NCBI RefSeq assembly: GCF_003570885.1
Contig: NZ_QXJC01000001.1
Span: 62,001 to 126,000 of the forward strand
Reading direction: 5' to 3'
Length of the DNA: 64,000 nt
Origin: Simplicispira hankyongi
GTDB lineage: Bacteria > Pseudomonadota > Gammaproteobacteria > Burkholderiales > Burkholderiaceae_C
Shown here: positions 1 through 13,015 of the stretch, piece after piece
Layout: each line of letters begins with the position of its first letter
How positions within the stretch are numbered: the first letter of the stretch is position 1
Program-made: the position numbers and the translations under genes
Notes under the pieces: model-generated
Told to the model about the DNA's origin: nothing
Databases searched by the model: none
Seen by the model: only the letters and a program-made list of their open reading frames with translations

Positions 1-2
1 GC

Positions 3-176
3 GACCTGTTCATTGAAATGCTCCTGGTGCTGCGCGCCAAGGCCCGCGCCCACGACCTGGGTGAGGGCGACGAGGCAGAGGATGTTGAGGACGACGGCAA
101 GTTCGAGACCAGCGCCACCGACCGCGGCAAGGCGACACCGGCAGCGCGCGCCTCCGACGAAGAATCGGCCATCTGA
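3..176 (+). CDS. Unknown protein, C-terminal fragment (5' end outside window)
   Basis: The open frame enters from the left edge and ends at TGA 174-176. Only the last 57 residues are visible: a short helical piece (DLFIEMLLVLRAKARAHDL) followed by a strongly acidic, low-complexity tail rich in D, E, A and T. The stop overlaps the next start as TGATG, so the two genes are almost certainly co-transcribed and translationally coupled. I do not recognise the family. The rest of the protein is upstream of the window. Confidence 0.6.
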   Translation, partial: DLFIEMLLVLRAKARAHDLGEGDEAEDVEDDGKFETSATDRGKATPAARASDEESAI

Positions 177-1453
177 TGTCCGGCAGCAGCAAGGCCGGTG
201 CGCCGGCGCAGGTACAGGCGCAGGCCATGGCGCTGCACGATGCGCGGCCGCTCTTCGAAAAAGCGCTGGTCTATGGCGTGCAGCACGGCATCGTGGGCGC
301 CGAGCGCCTGGCTGCCATGCACACCGAGGCGCCCAGGGGTATGGTGCAGATCGCGCGCTACTTCGGCAGCGAGTTCCTGCGCCCCGAACTGGAGCGCGCA
401 CGCGAGCGCATGGTCAACTTCATCAGCCTGCACCTGCAGGACGCCACTGGCGGCGACTTGGCCCAGGCCGCGCGCCTGCTGGCGGACCATTCGCTGCTGT
501 CGCGCTCCAAGGCCGGCACGGATTTGCTGCGCCAGTTGATCGCCCTGCCCGAAAGCAGCCACTTTGGCATGCAGGGCCAGGACGAAGCGCAGGTCTCTCT
601 GCTGGCGCTGTGGTCGCTGCGCAGCTATGCGCAGTACCGCGAAGAGCTGGAGCGGCGCAGCCGCATTGGCGAGGCCGTGCAGGCAGCGCTGTGGCTGGCC
701 GAGCGCTATGCGCTGGACGACGACGTTCTGGAAGAGGGCGACGCCGAAGGCGTGATTCGCACGGCGTTGGTCCTGCAGGCCCTGGGCTACCGCGGCGCCG
801 AATGGCCCAGCGTCGCAGGGTTCCGAAAATTGCTGACCACCCGCCGTGCCGCCGGGAAGGCGCTTGGCGGTGCGGCGGCCCTGCCATCGCCCAAAGGTTT
901 GCCATCGGCCTTGCATGCGGTGGTGGACGCACAAAAACCTGTGGTGCTGGCCGATCTGGGCAAGCTGCTCGACCCGGCCCGCCCCTTGGGCACGCTGCTG
1001 CGCCCCATGAGCGCGCTGCGGAGCCGCTACTTTCTGCTCGAAGACCCGCTGGGCGAGGTGGACGAGTACCTGCGCGCGGCCGAACCACTGGGCGAGGACG
1101 AGGCGCCGCCCGCTGCTGCCAGCAAGACCTGGCAACGCGCCACGCAGGGCGAGAACGATGAGGCTGCGCTGCTCACGCTGTTCCTGTGTCTGGCCGTTGG
1201 CGTGCCGAAGAAGACCCTGCTGCCCGAAAAAGCCGCCAAGGCCTTAGTGCGAAAGCTCCGCACCAAGGGCTGGGAGCCAGCGCTGGCCGAAACCTTCATC
1301 GCCGAGCATGCTCCAGAAGTGCACCGCGCCGACTATCTGGCGCTGTGGCGCAGCTTTGTCGGTGAGTCGCGCGGCACGCTGCAGGATGACCACGATTACG
1401 GCCTCGGAGACGCGCTGGCGCTGCTGCGGCGCGAGTGCCACGTGGGGGGGTGA
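176..1453 (+). CDS. Conserved hypothetical protein, all-helical
   Basis: This 425-residue protein has no signal peptide or membrane segment and looks almost entirely alpha-helical, with many Leu/Ala/Arg-rich amphipathic stretches. I see no catalytic motif or nucleotide-binding loop. The ATG is fixed by the TGATG overlap with the preceding gene, so both products probably act together, perhaps as a soluble complex; that is inference. An overlapping frame of 382 codons (13-1161) is rich in Arg/Ala/Gly and is a shadow. Function unknown. Confidence 0.75.
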   Translation: MSGSSKAGAPAQVQAQAMALHDARPLFEKALVYGVQHGIVGAERLAAMHTEAPRGMVQIARYFGSEFLRPELERARERMVNFISLHLQDATGGDLAQAARLLADHSLLSRSKAGTDLLRQLIALPESSHFGMQGQDEAQVSLLALWSLRSYAQYREELERRSRIGEAVQAALWLAERYALDDDVLEEGDAEGVIRTALVLQALGYRGAEWPSVAGFRKLLTTRRAAGKALGGAAALPSPKGLPSALHAVVDAQKPVVLADLGKLLDPARPLGTLLRPMSALRSRYFLLEDPLGEVDEYLRAAEPLGEDEAPPAAASKTWQRATQGENDEAALLTLFLCLAVGVPKKTLLPEKAAKALVRKLRTKGWEPALAETFIAEHAPEVHRADYLALWRSFVGESRGTLQDDHDYGLGDALALLRRECHVGG

Positions 1454-1464
1454 TTCGATCTGGC

Positions 1465-2784
1465 TCAGAGGCGACTCAAGACCCACTGGCACCAGGCTTG
1501 TGCAGCGTGGTCCTCGGGTGGACTGGCGGCATGGGCGGCTGGCCAACGCCGCTGGCAGGCATTGACAATGCTTTGCAGTTGCCAAAGGGCTTCCTTTCCC
1601 ACAAACGCGACTTCCGCCATCCCAGCGGCATCGCCGTCGAGTTGTGCGATCAACGCGATTTGTTGTGTGGGGTGGGTCCCCGACTCCAGCAGCACTTTGT
1701 GCAGGGCCCCAAGCCGCATTTCAATAAAGGCCAACGGCTGAGTCAGCGCCTGCTTTGCGCTGGTCAGTTGCTCGCTGCGCACCAAGGACGCTTTCAGGCG
1801 GTCCCATTCTGAAAATGCGTCTGCCAGAATTTCAAGTTGGCGAGCCGCATTCGCACCAAGCGGCATGAGGGCTGAGTCGCGTGCGCGTTCTTCATCGAGC
1901 AAGGGAAGCAAATACGCGCTGAGCCCGGCAGGAAACTTCCGGTGGTTCAAGCGCAGCACCAGCGCCAGTTGCAGCGCCGGCATTTCTTCGTATTTTTCAT
2001 AAATGGCGGCAGCCACCTCAGCCAGCAGCAATATGCGCCCCAAGGCCGAGATCTGCGCACCGGGAATGCCGCGCGGGTAGCCCGAACCGTCCATTCTTTC
2101 GTGGTGTTCGAGGATGGCCACCTCGACCGAACGGGGGTACACCTGGGCCTGGCGCACCATCAGCATGGACGTGATGGGGTGCACGACCAAGTGTTTGCGG
2201 TCGGCACCGACCGGCTTGTGTTGCGGATCTTCCCACGCAGGATCCAGATGCAGCATGCCGGCGTCGTGCATCAGTGCTGCCGCGCAGAGTGCGACGCAAT
2301 CGCGCGCGCTTGTGTCCGAGCGAAGCGCCAGATACATGGCGATCAGCATCATTTCCACGCTGTGCTTCCACAAGGCAGGGCGCTGCTCCCGCATCAAAGT
2401 CAGCTTGAAAGCAACAGAGGAAGGCAGTGGCATGGATGCCAGAGGGGCAAGAAGGCTTTCCGGCGAGCGCAGGGTTTGTGCCAGCTTGTAGGGCAGGACG
2501 GAGCTTGCAAGCATCTCGCGTGCCGCAGCGCTCAGCGATGCGGTGGTCAGTGCCCCCTCCACCCACAGATGGGTGTCCACGGGCTCGCGCAAAGTGTGCT
2601 GTACCAATCGCTCGTACAGCCGACGGTCGATGCGCATGCCCTCGGCCACCAGTTTGACGCCGCTTTCGCTGTAGATGGCTGCCTGCGCCACTACGGGCCG
2701 GGTTTCGGCCAGTTCCGTGACCGCATGCAAATAGTGCGCGCTGTCGTGCAGCGGGGCGCTGGCATCGAGTGTCTCGTCGGTCAT
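1465..2784 (-). CDS. HD-GYP domain protein, putative cyclic-di-GMP phosphodiesterase
   Basis: The 439-residue protein has an HD-GYP core between roughly residues 135 and 290. Visible motifs are the HD pair at about 173-174 (MHDAG), a downstream His-Pro, the HHE triad at about 227-229 and DGSGYP at about 232-237, all diagnostic of metal-dependent c-di-GMP phosphodiesterases. The N-terminal 130 residues are not a recognisable REC or PAS domain, and about 150 C-terminal helical residues follow the core. No membrane segment is seen, so it is probably cytosolic. It converges on the unknown gene ending at 1453. Signal input is unknown. Confidence 0.85.
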   Translation of the reverse strand: MTDETLDASAPLHDSAHYLHAVTELAETRPVVAQAAIYSESGVKLVAEGMRIDRRLYERLVQHTLREPVDTHLWVEGALTTASLSAAAREMLASSVLPYKLAQTLRSPESLLAPLASMPLPSSVAFKLTLMREQRPALWKHSVEMMLIAMYLALRSDTSARDCVALCAAALMHDAGMLHLDPAWEDPQHKPVGADRKHLVVHPITSMLMVRQAQVYPRSVEVAILEHHERMDGSGYPRGIPGAQISALGRILLLAEVAAAIYEKYEEMPALQLALVLRLNHRKFPAGLSAYLLPLLDEERARDSALMPLGANAARQLEILADAFSEWDRLKASLVRSEQLTSAKQALTQPLAFIEMRLGALHKVLLESGTHPTQQIALIAQLDGDAAGMAEVAFVGKEALWQLQSIVNACQRRWPAAHAASPPEDHAAQAWCQWVLSRL

Positions 2785-2932
2785 GGATGGGGTTCGCGAT
2801 GGGTCAATGAACAGTGCTGTGGAACCGAATGTACGTAGCGGTCTGCGTGTCCTGAATGCTTTGTGTCAAATTTTGCTGCATGCGACAACCGCAGGGAGGC
2901 AAAGTGTATTTCGAAGACCTATAAAAACTTAA

Positions 2933-2982
2933 TTTTTGATAGCTGCCAGTGCATATCCAATAAGCGCTAGAAGCTATTTTTA
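2933..2982 (+). repeat. Intergenic palindromic repeat A, copy 1
   Basis: This copy carries GATAGCT, a degenerate left arm (AGTGCATAT) and the right arm AATAAGCGCTAGA. It lies in the gap between the HD-GYP gene start and the end of the TonB receptor gene. It is one of 13 dispersed copies in the window. Confidence 0.6.
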
Positions 2983-2997
2983 TTAGATATTTTCGGC

Positions 2998-5325
2998 TTA
3001 AAAATCAACCACCAGCGACACAAACCCGCTGCGGCCCGGTTGGGTGTAGGCGTCGTTGGTGGTCGCGTTGGCCGCCAGCCCTTGCACATCGGACCACAGC
3101 CAGTATTTGCGGTCCGTCAGGTTGCGCACGGCAAGGTTCAGGCGCATGTCCTTGCGCAAACGCCACTGCAGGGCGACGTCGAGCGTGGTGGCGGCGGGAA
3201 TGGTGAACTGCGTCGCTGGCGCCTTGACGGCGGCGGAACTGTCGATGTCCGAAGCGTTCTTGGCGGCGTGGTGGCGCAGATCGAAGCGCAGGGTCCAGGG
3301 CACGGTGTCAAGCTGCAGGCCCAGAGCGAGTTGTGCCGGCTCGACCGAGTTGAGCGGCGCGCCAGTGTCGGTATTGCGGCCGCGTGCCTGGCCGTAGCTG
3401 AACGGAGTAGAGAGGCGCGTGCCGCCCAGCAGGCCGACCCGGCCCCAATCCATCGCGCCCTTGAGCTCGAAGCCATGGATGCGCGCCTGATCAATGTTGA
3501 TGGTCTGGAAAATGCGCGGGTCGGTCGCGGTGCCGCTGCCGCCCATTTGCACGCGGTCCACGATGAGGTTGCGGTAATTGCTGGAGAACGCAGCAAAGTC
3601 GACGTGCAGGGCGTCAAAGCGCGCCCGCGCGCCCAGTTCCACGCCACGGCTGTGCTCGGGCTTGAGGTCGGCGTTGGGAATGAGCACCACCTGCTCTGCC
3701 ATGTTCTCGAAATAACCGTTGACCTGGCCGGCGTCGGGAGCGCGAAAGCCTGCGGCGTACTGGCCGTACACCGTCCAGACGGGCGTGGCGCGGTACAGCA
3801 GGCCGAACTTGGGGGAGAGTGCCGTGCCGCTGAGCGATTTACCGGGCTCGGACGCTGGTGGGTAAAACCCCGTTTGGCTGGTCACGTCGAGCGTAAAGTG
3901 GTCCAGGCGCAGGCCGGGCGTCAGGCTCCAGTCGCCCCGTACCGATTCGTCCTGCAGGTACAGCGCATGCGTGGTTTCGCGCGTGTCGGGGAAGCGTTTG
4001 AGGGGAAACTTCTCGGGCGGCGCCGGGTTCAGGCCGGTGTACAGGTTGTTGATGTCGCTTTGCACATAGTCGTAGCCGTAGGTGAGGCGGTGCCCCCAGT
4101 TGCCGCTTTTCAGCAGCTTGTCGGCTTGCAGGCCCGCTTGCCAGGTGCGCTCGCCGTAGCGGGTGTCGCGGATGCGCAGCGGCAGCGCATTGCGCACGCT
4201 GGTGCCCACCTGGCGCGAGTCTGCGCGCTGTGCGGCCATCACGGTCTGGACATGGTCGGCCCAGGGCGCGTTCAGATCAAAGCGTGCGTCCCAAGTGAAG
4301 CGGTCGCGCTGCATGTCGCGGTTTGCGGATTCATCCACGATCGCGCCGGCAATCTGGCTTGGCGTGCCCGTGAGTGGCAGTGGCGTGCGGCTGGAGAGCA
4401 AGGTGATGTCCGCGCTTTTTTCCACATGCTCCAGCGTGAAGGTGTGCTTTTGGCCCACCGTCGGGCGCAGCACGATTTTGCCGAGCAGCGAGTTGCCACT
4501 GTCCTGCTGCGGGTTGGCAGCGGTGCGGTTCACGTTGGGTTCAAAATTGGTGCCGTGGGTGTCGAGCGCATGCGCCCCGTGTGTGCTGGCGGTGAGCAGC
4601 CAGTCCAGGCTGTCGCTGGCGCGACCCGCGACGGTGCCGGCCACGGTGTGGCCGTTGTCGTCGCCGCTCCAGCCGGCGGAGACGCGCCCGCCAATCTGCT
4701 TGGCCGTGCCATCGGCGTTCTTCAGAAAATCCTCAGGTCCGTAGGTGATGAAGTTGGCCATGCCGGCCATGCCGTCCGAGCCGTACAGGGCAGACGCCGG
4801 GCCGCGCACGACTTCCACGCGCTTGAGCAGTTCCAGCGACAGGTATTCGCGGTCGAAGGTGGTGGTGCGAAAGGCGTAGCTGCGTGGAATGCGAATGCCA
4901 TCGACCAGCATCAGCACCCGGTTGCCGCCCAGACCGCGGATGTTGAGCCCCGTGTTGCCATCGCGCAGTGCGCTGGCGGTGGAGCCGGTCACCGAGAGGC
5001 GGGTGGGCGCGGTCTGTACCGACACGTTGGGCAGATCGCGCACGGCATCGCGCAAATCGGTGCTTTGGCGGTTGCTGATCTCCTGCGCGCCGATCACGTC
5101 GATGGATACCGGCAGGTCGTCGCTGGCCTGCTCCTGGCGCGAGCCGCTGACCACCACTTCCGGCAGGGCGCGCGCGCTGGTGTCGGCGGCTGCGCTTTGT
5201 GCCCAGGCGCTGCCAAGGGATGCACAGGTCACGCAGGTCAGTACCACCGGCAGGCGAAGCGAAAATTTTGAATCGGTGCGAACCGAAGGAGAAAGAGCAG
5301 GGCGGGCTGAAACGAGAGTTTTCAC
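2998..5325 (-). CDS. TonB-dependent outer-membrane receptor, heme/hemoglobin type
   Basis: The 775-residue protein has an N-terminal export signal ending near AWAQ, then a TonB-box-like segment (LPEVVVSGSR). A plug domain follows (about 60-200, with RGLGGNRVLMLVDG and VVRGPASALYGSDGMAG), then a 22-strand-type barrel ending in the classic terminal Phe (VVDF). The FRAP segment (GFRAPDAGQ) followed by NADLKPE resembles the FRAP/NPNL region of heme and hemoglobin receptors such as HmuR/BhuR, so heme uptake is the likely role. That substrate is inferred; no heme-utilisation or TonB genes are adjacent. It is transcribed divergently from hyi. I could not find a convincing Fur box upstream. Confidence 0.85.
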   Translation of the reverse strand: MKTLVSARPALSPSVRTDSKFSLRLPVVLTCVTCASLGSAWAQSAAADTSARALPEVVVSGSRQEQASDDLPVSIDVIGAQEISNRQSTDLRDAVRDLPNVSVQTAPTRLSVTGSTASALRDGNTGLNIRGLGGNRVLMLVDGIRIPRSYAFRTTTFDREYLSLELLKRVEVVRGPASALYGSDGMAGMANFITYGPEDFLKNADGTAKQIGGRVSAGWSGDDNGHTVAGTVAGRASDSLDWLLTASTHGAHALDTHGTNFEPNVNRTAANPQQDSGNSLLGKIVLRPTVGQKHTFTLEHVEKSADITLLSSRTPLPLTGTPSQIAGAIVDESANRDMQRDRFTWDARFDLNAPWADHVQTVMAAQRADSRQVGTSVRNALPLRIRDTRYGERTWQAGLQADKLLKSGNWGHRLTYGYDYVQSDINNLYTGLNPAPPEKFPLKRFPDTRETTHALYLQDESVRGDWSLTPGLRLDHFTLDVTSQTGFYPPASEPGKSLSGTALSPKFGLLYRATPVWTVYGQYAAGFRAPDAGQVNGYFENMAEQVVLIPNADLKPEHSRGVELGARARFDALHVDFAAFSSNYRNLIVDRVQMGGSGTATDPRIFQTINIDQARIHGFELKGAMDWGRVGLLGGTRLSTPFSYGQARGRNTDTGAPLNSVEPAQLALGLQLDTVPWTLRFDLRHHAAKNASDIDSSAAVKAPATQFTIPAATTLDVALQWRLRKDMRLNLAVRNLTDRKYWLWSDVQGLAANATTNDAYTQPGRSGFVSLVVDF

Positions 5326-5479
5326 TGTGGGGTCTTGCCGTTGGGTGGTTGCAATGAGTATGAGAGGGCAGCTTTACCGAACCCTTGACTTGAGTCATGT
5401 TCGTCCTTTTGCCAGCCGGCGAGCGACGGCCTTGCGTGGGCGAAACCATCGCCGTGGCACCGGGCCCACAATACGTGGC

Positions 5480-6271
5480 ATGCCCCGATTCGCCGCCAAC
5501 CTCAGCCTGCTTTTTACGGAGCTGCCGTTCCTCGACCGTTTTGAGGCGGCTGCCAGGGCCGGCTTTCGTGGGGTCGAATTTTTGTTTCCCTACGATTGGC
5601 CGGCGGCTGAAATCAGGGCACGCCTGGATGCGCATGGGCTGGAACTGGTGCTGCACAACCTGCCGCCCGGCGACTGGGGGGCGGGAGAGCGGGGCATTGC
5701 CTGCCACCCGGACCGCGTGGCGGAGTTTCGCGCTGGGGTTGGCCTTGCCATCGACTATGCGTTAGCGCTTGGCGCACGCCAACTGCACTGCATGGCGGGC
5801 ATTGCGCCCGAAGCGGTGGCAGCGCCATTGGTGCATCGCACCTTGGTGGAAAACCTTGGCTGGGCGGCGCGGGAATTGCACAGGGCGGGCCTTCGCCTGC
5901 TGGTGGAGCCCATCAACACCTTCGATTTCCCCGGCTACTGGCTGTGCCGGACCGCGCAAGCGCTGGCGCTGATGGACGAAGTGGGCGCCGACAACCTGAT
6001 GCTGCAGTACGACATCTACCACGCGCAGCGCATGGAGGGCGAGCTCACGGCGACGCTCACCGAGCACCTGGGGCGCATCGGCCACATCCAGATTGCCGAC
6101 ACCCCAGGGCGCCACGAGCCGGGTACGGGCGAGATCAACTACGCCTTCGTGCTGGCGCAAATTGACCGCCTGGGCTACCAGGGCTGGGTGGGGTGTGAAT
6201 ACCGGCCGCAGCGCAGCACGACCCAAGGTTTGGAGTGGCGCGAACGGCTCGCGTCCGATTGCCTGGCGTAG
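5480..6271 (+). CDS. hyi: Hydroxypyruvate isomerase
   Basis: The 263-residue protein is a xylose-isomerase-like TIM barrel that interconverts hydroxypyruvate and tartronate semialdehyde in glyoxylate/glycerate metabolism. The N-terminus (PRFAANLSLLFTE) and the later blocks LLVEPINTFDFPGY, QYDIYHAQRMEG and HIQIADTPGRHEPGTGEINY are typical of Hyi, and the length matches E. coli Hyi (about 258). The start ATG at 5480 was chosen by alignment with family N-termini; the open frame extends much further upstream, antisense to the receptor gene. Glycerate kinase follows after 13 bases. The usual partners gcl and glxR are not in the window. Confidence 0.9.
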   Translation: MPRFAANLSLLFTELPFLDRFEAAARAGFRGVEFLFPYDWPAAEIRARLDAHGLELVLHNLPPGDWGAGERGIACHPDRVAEFRAGVGLAIDYALALGARQLHCMAGIAPEAVAAPLVHRTLVENLGWAARELHRAGLRLLVEPINTFDFPGYWLCRTAQALALMDEVGADNLMLQYDIYHAQRMEGELTATLTEHLGRIGHIQIADTPGRHEPGTGEINYAFVLAQIDRLGYQGWVGCEYRPQRSTTQGLEWRERLASDCLA

Positions 6272-6284
6272 AGAGAGACAGACG

Positions 6285-7589
6285 ATGAAAACCCAAGCTG
6301 CTTCGCCTGCGGGCCTTTCCCCGATGGCACCGCGCGAACTGCTGCGGCGCATGTTCGATGCTGCGGTGGCGTCCGCCCAGCCCTCGCTGTGTGTGCCGCC
6401 CCATCTGCCTGCGGCCTCTGAAGTGGCGGGTCGCCTGGTGGTGATCGGCGCGGGAAAAGCGTCTGCCGCCATGGCGCAGGCGGTCGAGCAGCACTGGGCG
6501 GGGCCGCTCTCGGGCCTGGTGGTTACGCGCTATGGCTACGCCGTGCCTTGCGAGCGCATTGAAATTGTCGAGGCGGCGCACCCGGTGCCCGATGCCGCGG
6601 GTGAGCAGGCCGCGCGGCGCATGCTGGCGCTGTGCGAGGGCCTGCGCGAGGACGATTTCGTGCTGTGCCTGATTTCGGGCGGTGGCTCGTCGCTGCTGCC
6701 ACTGCCGCTGCCCGGTGTGACGCTGGCCGACAAGCAGGCGCTGTCGCGCGCGCTGCTGCAATCGGGCGCCACCATCCGCGAGATGAACTGTGTGCGCCGC
6801 CACCTCTCGGCCATCAAAGGGGGGCGCCTGGCGGCTGCCTGCCACCCCGCGCGGGTGCGTACGCTGCTCATCTCCGACGTGCCAGGCGACGACCCCATGG
6901 ACATTGCTTCCGGCCCCACCGTGGCCGACCCGACGCGCTGCGCCGACGCGCTGGACATTCTTCAGCGCTACGGCATTGGTCTGCCCGCTGGTGCGCGTGC
7001 GCTGCTGGAAACCGGTGCCGGTGAATCGGTCAAACCGGGTGACCCACGGCTTGCACGCGCTACGTGCCGCCTCGTCGCCGCGCCGCAGCAGGCCCTGGAA
7101 GCGGCGGCCCAGGTGGCGCGGGACGCCGGTTACCCCGCCTACATCCTCGGCGATGCCCTGGAAGGCGAGGCGCGCGACATGGGCACGCTGCTCGCCGGCA
7201 TTGCGCGCCAGGTGGCCGATCGCGGTCAGCCGGTGGCCGGGCCCTGCGTGCTGCTGTCGGGCGGCGAGAGCACGGTGACCGTACGCGGCAATGGGCGTGG
7301 TGGCCGCAATGTGGAATGCCTGCTGGCATGCGCCCTGGCGCTGGCAGGCCACCCGCGCATTCATGGGCTGGCGGCTGACACCGACGGGGTTGATGGGCAG
7401 GAGGAAATCGCCGGCGCCTGGCTCGCACCCGATACGCTTGCACGCGCCTGGGCGCTTGGAATCAACCCGCGCGCGAGCCTGGCCAACAACGATGGCCATG
7501 GCTTTTTTGGCGCGCTGGGCGATGCCCTCGTGACCGGGCCAACGCGCACCAACGTCAACGACTTTCGGGCGCTGATCATCGAGGGCTGA
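6285..7589 (+). CDS. ttuD: Glycerate 2-kinase (MOFRL/TtuD-GckA family)
   Basis: The 434-residue protein belongs to the DUF4147/MOFRL family that phosphorylates D-glycerate to 2-phosphoglycerate. The N-terminal half has VVIGAGKASAAMAQ and the glycine-rich LISGGGSSLLPLP; then come RRHLSAIKGGRLA and SDVPGDDPMDIASGPT. The C-terminal MOFRL domain carries LLSGGEST, RGGRNVECLLA and DTDGVDG. It directly follows hyi (13-base gap, purine-rich AGAGAGACAGACG before the ATG), so the two form an operon feeding hydroxypyruvate or tartronate carbon into glycolysis. The reductase making D-glycerate is not nearby. Confidence 0.9.
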   Translation: MKTQAASPAGLSPMAPRELLRRMFDAAVASAQPSLCVPPHLPAASEVAGRLVVIGAGKASAAMAQAVEQHWAGPLSGLVVTRYGYAVPCERIEIVEAAHPVPDAAGEQAARRMLALCEGLREDDFVLCLISGGGSSLLPLPLPGVTLADKQALSRALLQSGATIREMNCVRRHLSAIKGGRLAAACHPARVRTLLISDVPGDDPMDIASGPTVADPTRCADALDILQRYGIGLPAGARALLETGAGESVKPGDPRLARATCRLVAAPQQALEAAAQVARDAGYPAYILGDALEGEARDMGTLLAGIARQVADRGQPVAGPCVLLSGGESTVTVRGNGRGGRNVECLLACALALAGHPRIHGLAADTDGVDGQEEIAGAWLAPDTLARAWALGINPRASLANNDGHGFFGALGDALVTGPTRTNVNDFRALIIEG

Positions 7590-7704
7590 TCGCCGCCCCT
7601 GCAACCGCAGGTCTGCCCGCTGCGCGGATGGGTCGCACCTACCCGACCTCAGTGAAAGTTCCTAGGTATTTACCCGTTGTTAAATAGTCATTTCATTTCG
7701 CTAT

Positions 7705-7718
7705 TTGAGATGAATCAA
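7705..7718 (+). promoter_or_regulatory. FNR/DNR-type binding site upstream of nirS
   Basis: TTGAG-ATGA-ATCAA closely matches the FNR/DNR/ANR consensus TTGAT-N4-ATCAA. It lies 124 bases before the nirS ATG. A possible -10 element (AATATG, 7742-7747) would put the site near -41, the usual activator position for anaerobic or NO-responsive promoters. Confidence 0.75.
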
Positions 7719-7799
7719 TCATTGCCCCTACTGTCTGTAGGAATATGAATTCATCCCGCTGCAATCCATCTGTCGCAGCCTTCAGCGGGTGTCCCATAG

Positions 7800-9563
<1,764 letters not shown>

Positions 9564-9608
9564 TCGCCCTGTTGGTCATGCGGGCCTGAAGCCCGCACAT
9601 AAAAAGAG

Positions 9609-9645
9609 AAAGGCCGCCGATCCTGCAAGGGATCGGCGGCCTTTT
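9609..9645. terminator. Rho-independent terminator between nirS and padR (probably bidirectional)
   Basis: A perfect 12-bp GC-rich stem (GGCCGCCGATCC, 9612-9623, with its complement at 9630-9641) has a 6-base loop and is followed by TTTT. An A-rich flank on the left gives a T-rich run on the minus strand. It can end both nirS and the convergent padR-family gene. Confidence 0.9.
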
Positions 9646-9668
9646 GCCTGTGTGCTGCTGGTTCGGTT

Positions 9669-10214
9669 CTATGGTGCTGCCAGACGGGTCAGAACGGCCA
9701 GCATCTCGCGCGTCCATGCAATGGACCCTTGCTCGTACAGGATGCCTTTCTTCAAAATCATGTGCTGAATCGTGGCATGGCGCGACAAGGTGCGGCCTGG
9801 TGCAAAGTCTCGCGCTTCGATCGCCTGGTAGTGCGCCAGCTTCTCGCGGTGCAGTGCCAGGTGTCGGGCTAGCTCGGGGCGCAAGTCCACTTCAGACAGC
9901 ACCGCATCGGCCCGCAGCTTGACCATGAATTCCTCGCGCAGATCCATGGGCGCAGAAGGCTGTTCTGCCCAGCGCGCCAGCTCGCCGCGGCCTGCGGGAA
10001 GCACCCGGTATTCCTTTTTGCGCGTTTTGCCGGCGTCTGCCGGAATGCTGCTGGCGATCCAGCCTGCCGCTTCCATGCGCGCCAGTTCGCGGTAGATCTG
10101 CTGGTGCGTGGCGTGCCAGAAGTAGCCGATGGACTTGTCGAAGCGCCGCGCGAGGTCGTAGCCGGAGGAATTTTTCTCCAGCAGCGAGGTGAGAACAGCA
10201 TGGGCCAGCGACAT
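9669..10214 (-). CDS. PadR family transcriptional regulator
   Basis: The 181-residue protein has the PadR winged helix at the N-terminus (LAHAVLTSLLEKNSSGYDLARRFD, THQQIYRELARMEAAGWI and a basic wing GKTRKKEYRVLPAGRGEL). The C-terminal helical dimerisation domain (about 90-175) is of the Vir_act_alpha_C type. It is divergent from the dienoyl-CoA reductase fusion gene, and the intergenic region holds two near-palindromic sites. It is therefore probably an effector-responsive repressor of that gene and of itself. The effector is unknown; a CoA thioester or aromatic/unsaturated acid is a guess from context. Confidence 0.88.
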   Translation of the reverse strand: MSLAHAVLTSLLEKNSSGYDLARRFDKSIGYFWHATHQQIYRELARMEAAGWIASSIPADAGKTRKKEYRVLPAGRGELARWAEQPSAPMDLREEFMVKLRADAVLSEVDLRPELARHLALHREKLAHYQAIEARDFAPGRTLSRHATIQHMILKKGILYEQGSIAWTREMLAVLTRLAAP

Positions 10215-10242
10215 GGGGCGAGTGTAGCCACCGCATCAAAAC

Positions 10243-12839
<2,597 letters not shown>

Positions 12840-12966
12840 AGGCTTTGGGAGCAGGCGGCACCAACAAGCTGGATGGAGTCTTGCAGCCGGCTGGTGCATG
12901 CTTGCGCCACGGGTGCTTGTGGTACTGGATGCGCCTGTGCAAGCCTTGTTTTTACTATGCCCATCG

Positions 12967-13015
12967 TTTTGATAGCTGTCAGCGCTTGTCTGGAAAGTGT
13001 TTGGAGCCGATTTGA
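12967..13015 (+). repeat. Intergenic palindromic repeat A, copy 2
   Basis: It reads TTTTGATAGCTGTCAGCGCTTG and then a divergent right arm ending GGAGCCGATTTGA. It runs into the 5' end of the following kinase gene and supplies the GGAG ahead of its TTG codon. Confidence 0.6.

Noticed and set aside
3040-5271. 743-codon open frame on the plus strand opposite the TonB receptor gene
   Set aside because: It lies fully antisense to a clear receptor gene, has no recognisable domain and has the Ala/Val/Gly/His-rich composition typical of shadows in GC-rich DNA.
5326-5420. Possible Fur box upstream of the heme receptor gene
   Set aside because: The segment GCAATGAGTATGAGA has only weak resemblance to the 19-bp Fur consensus and no symmetric partner.
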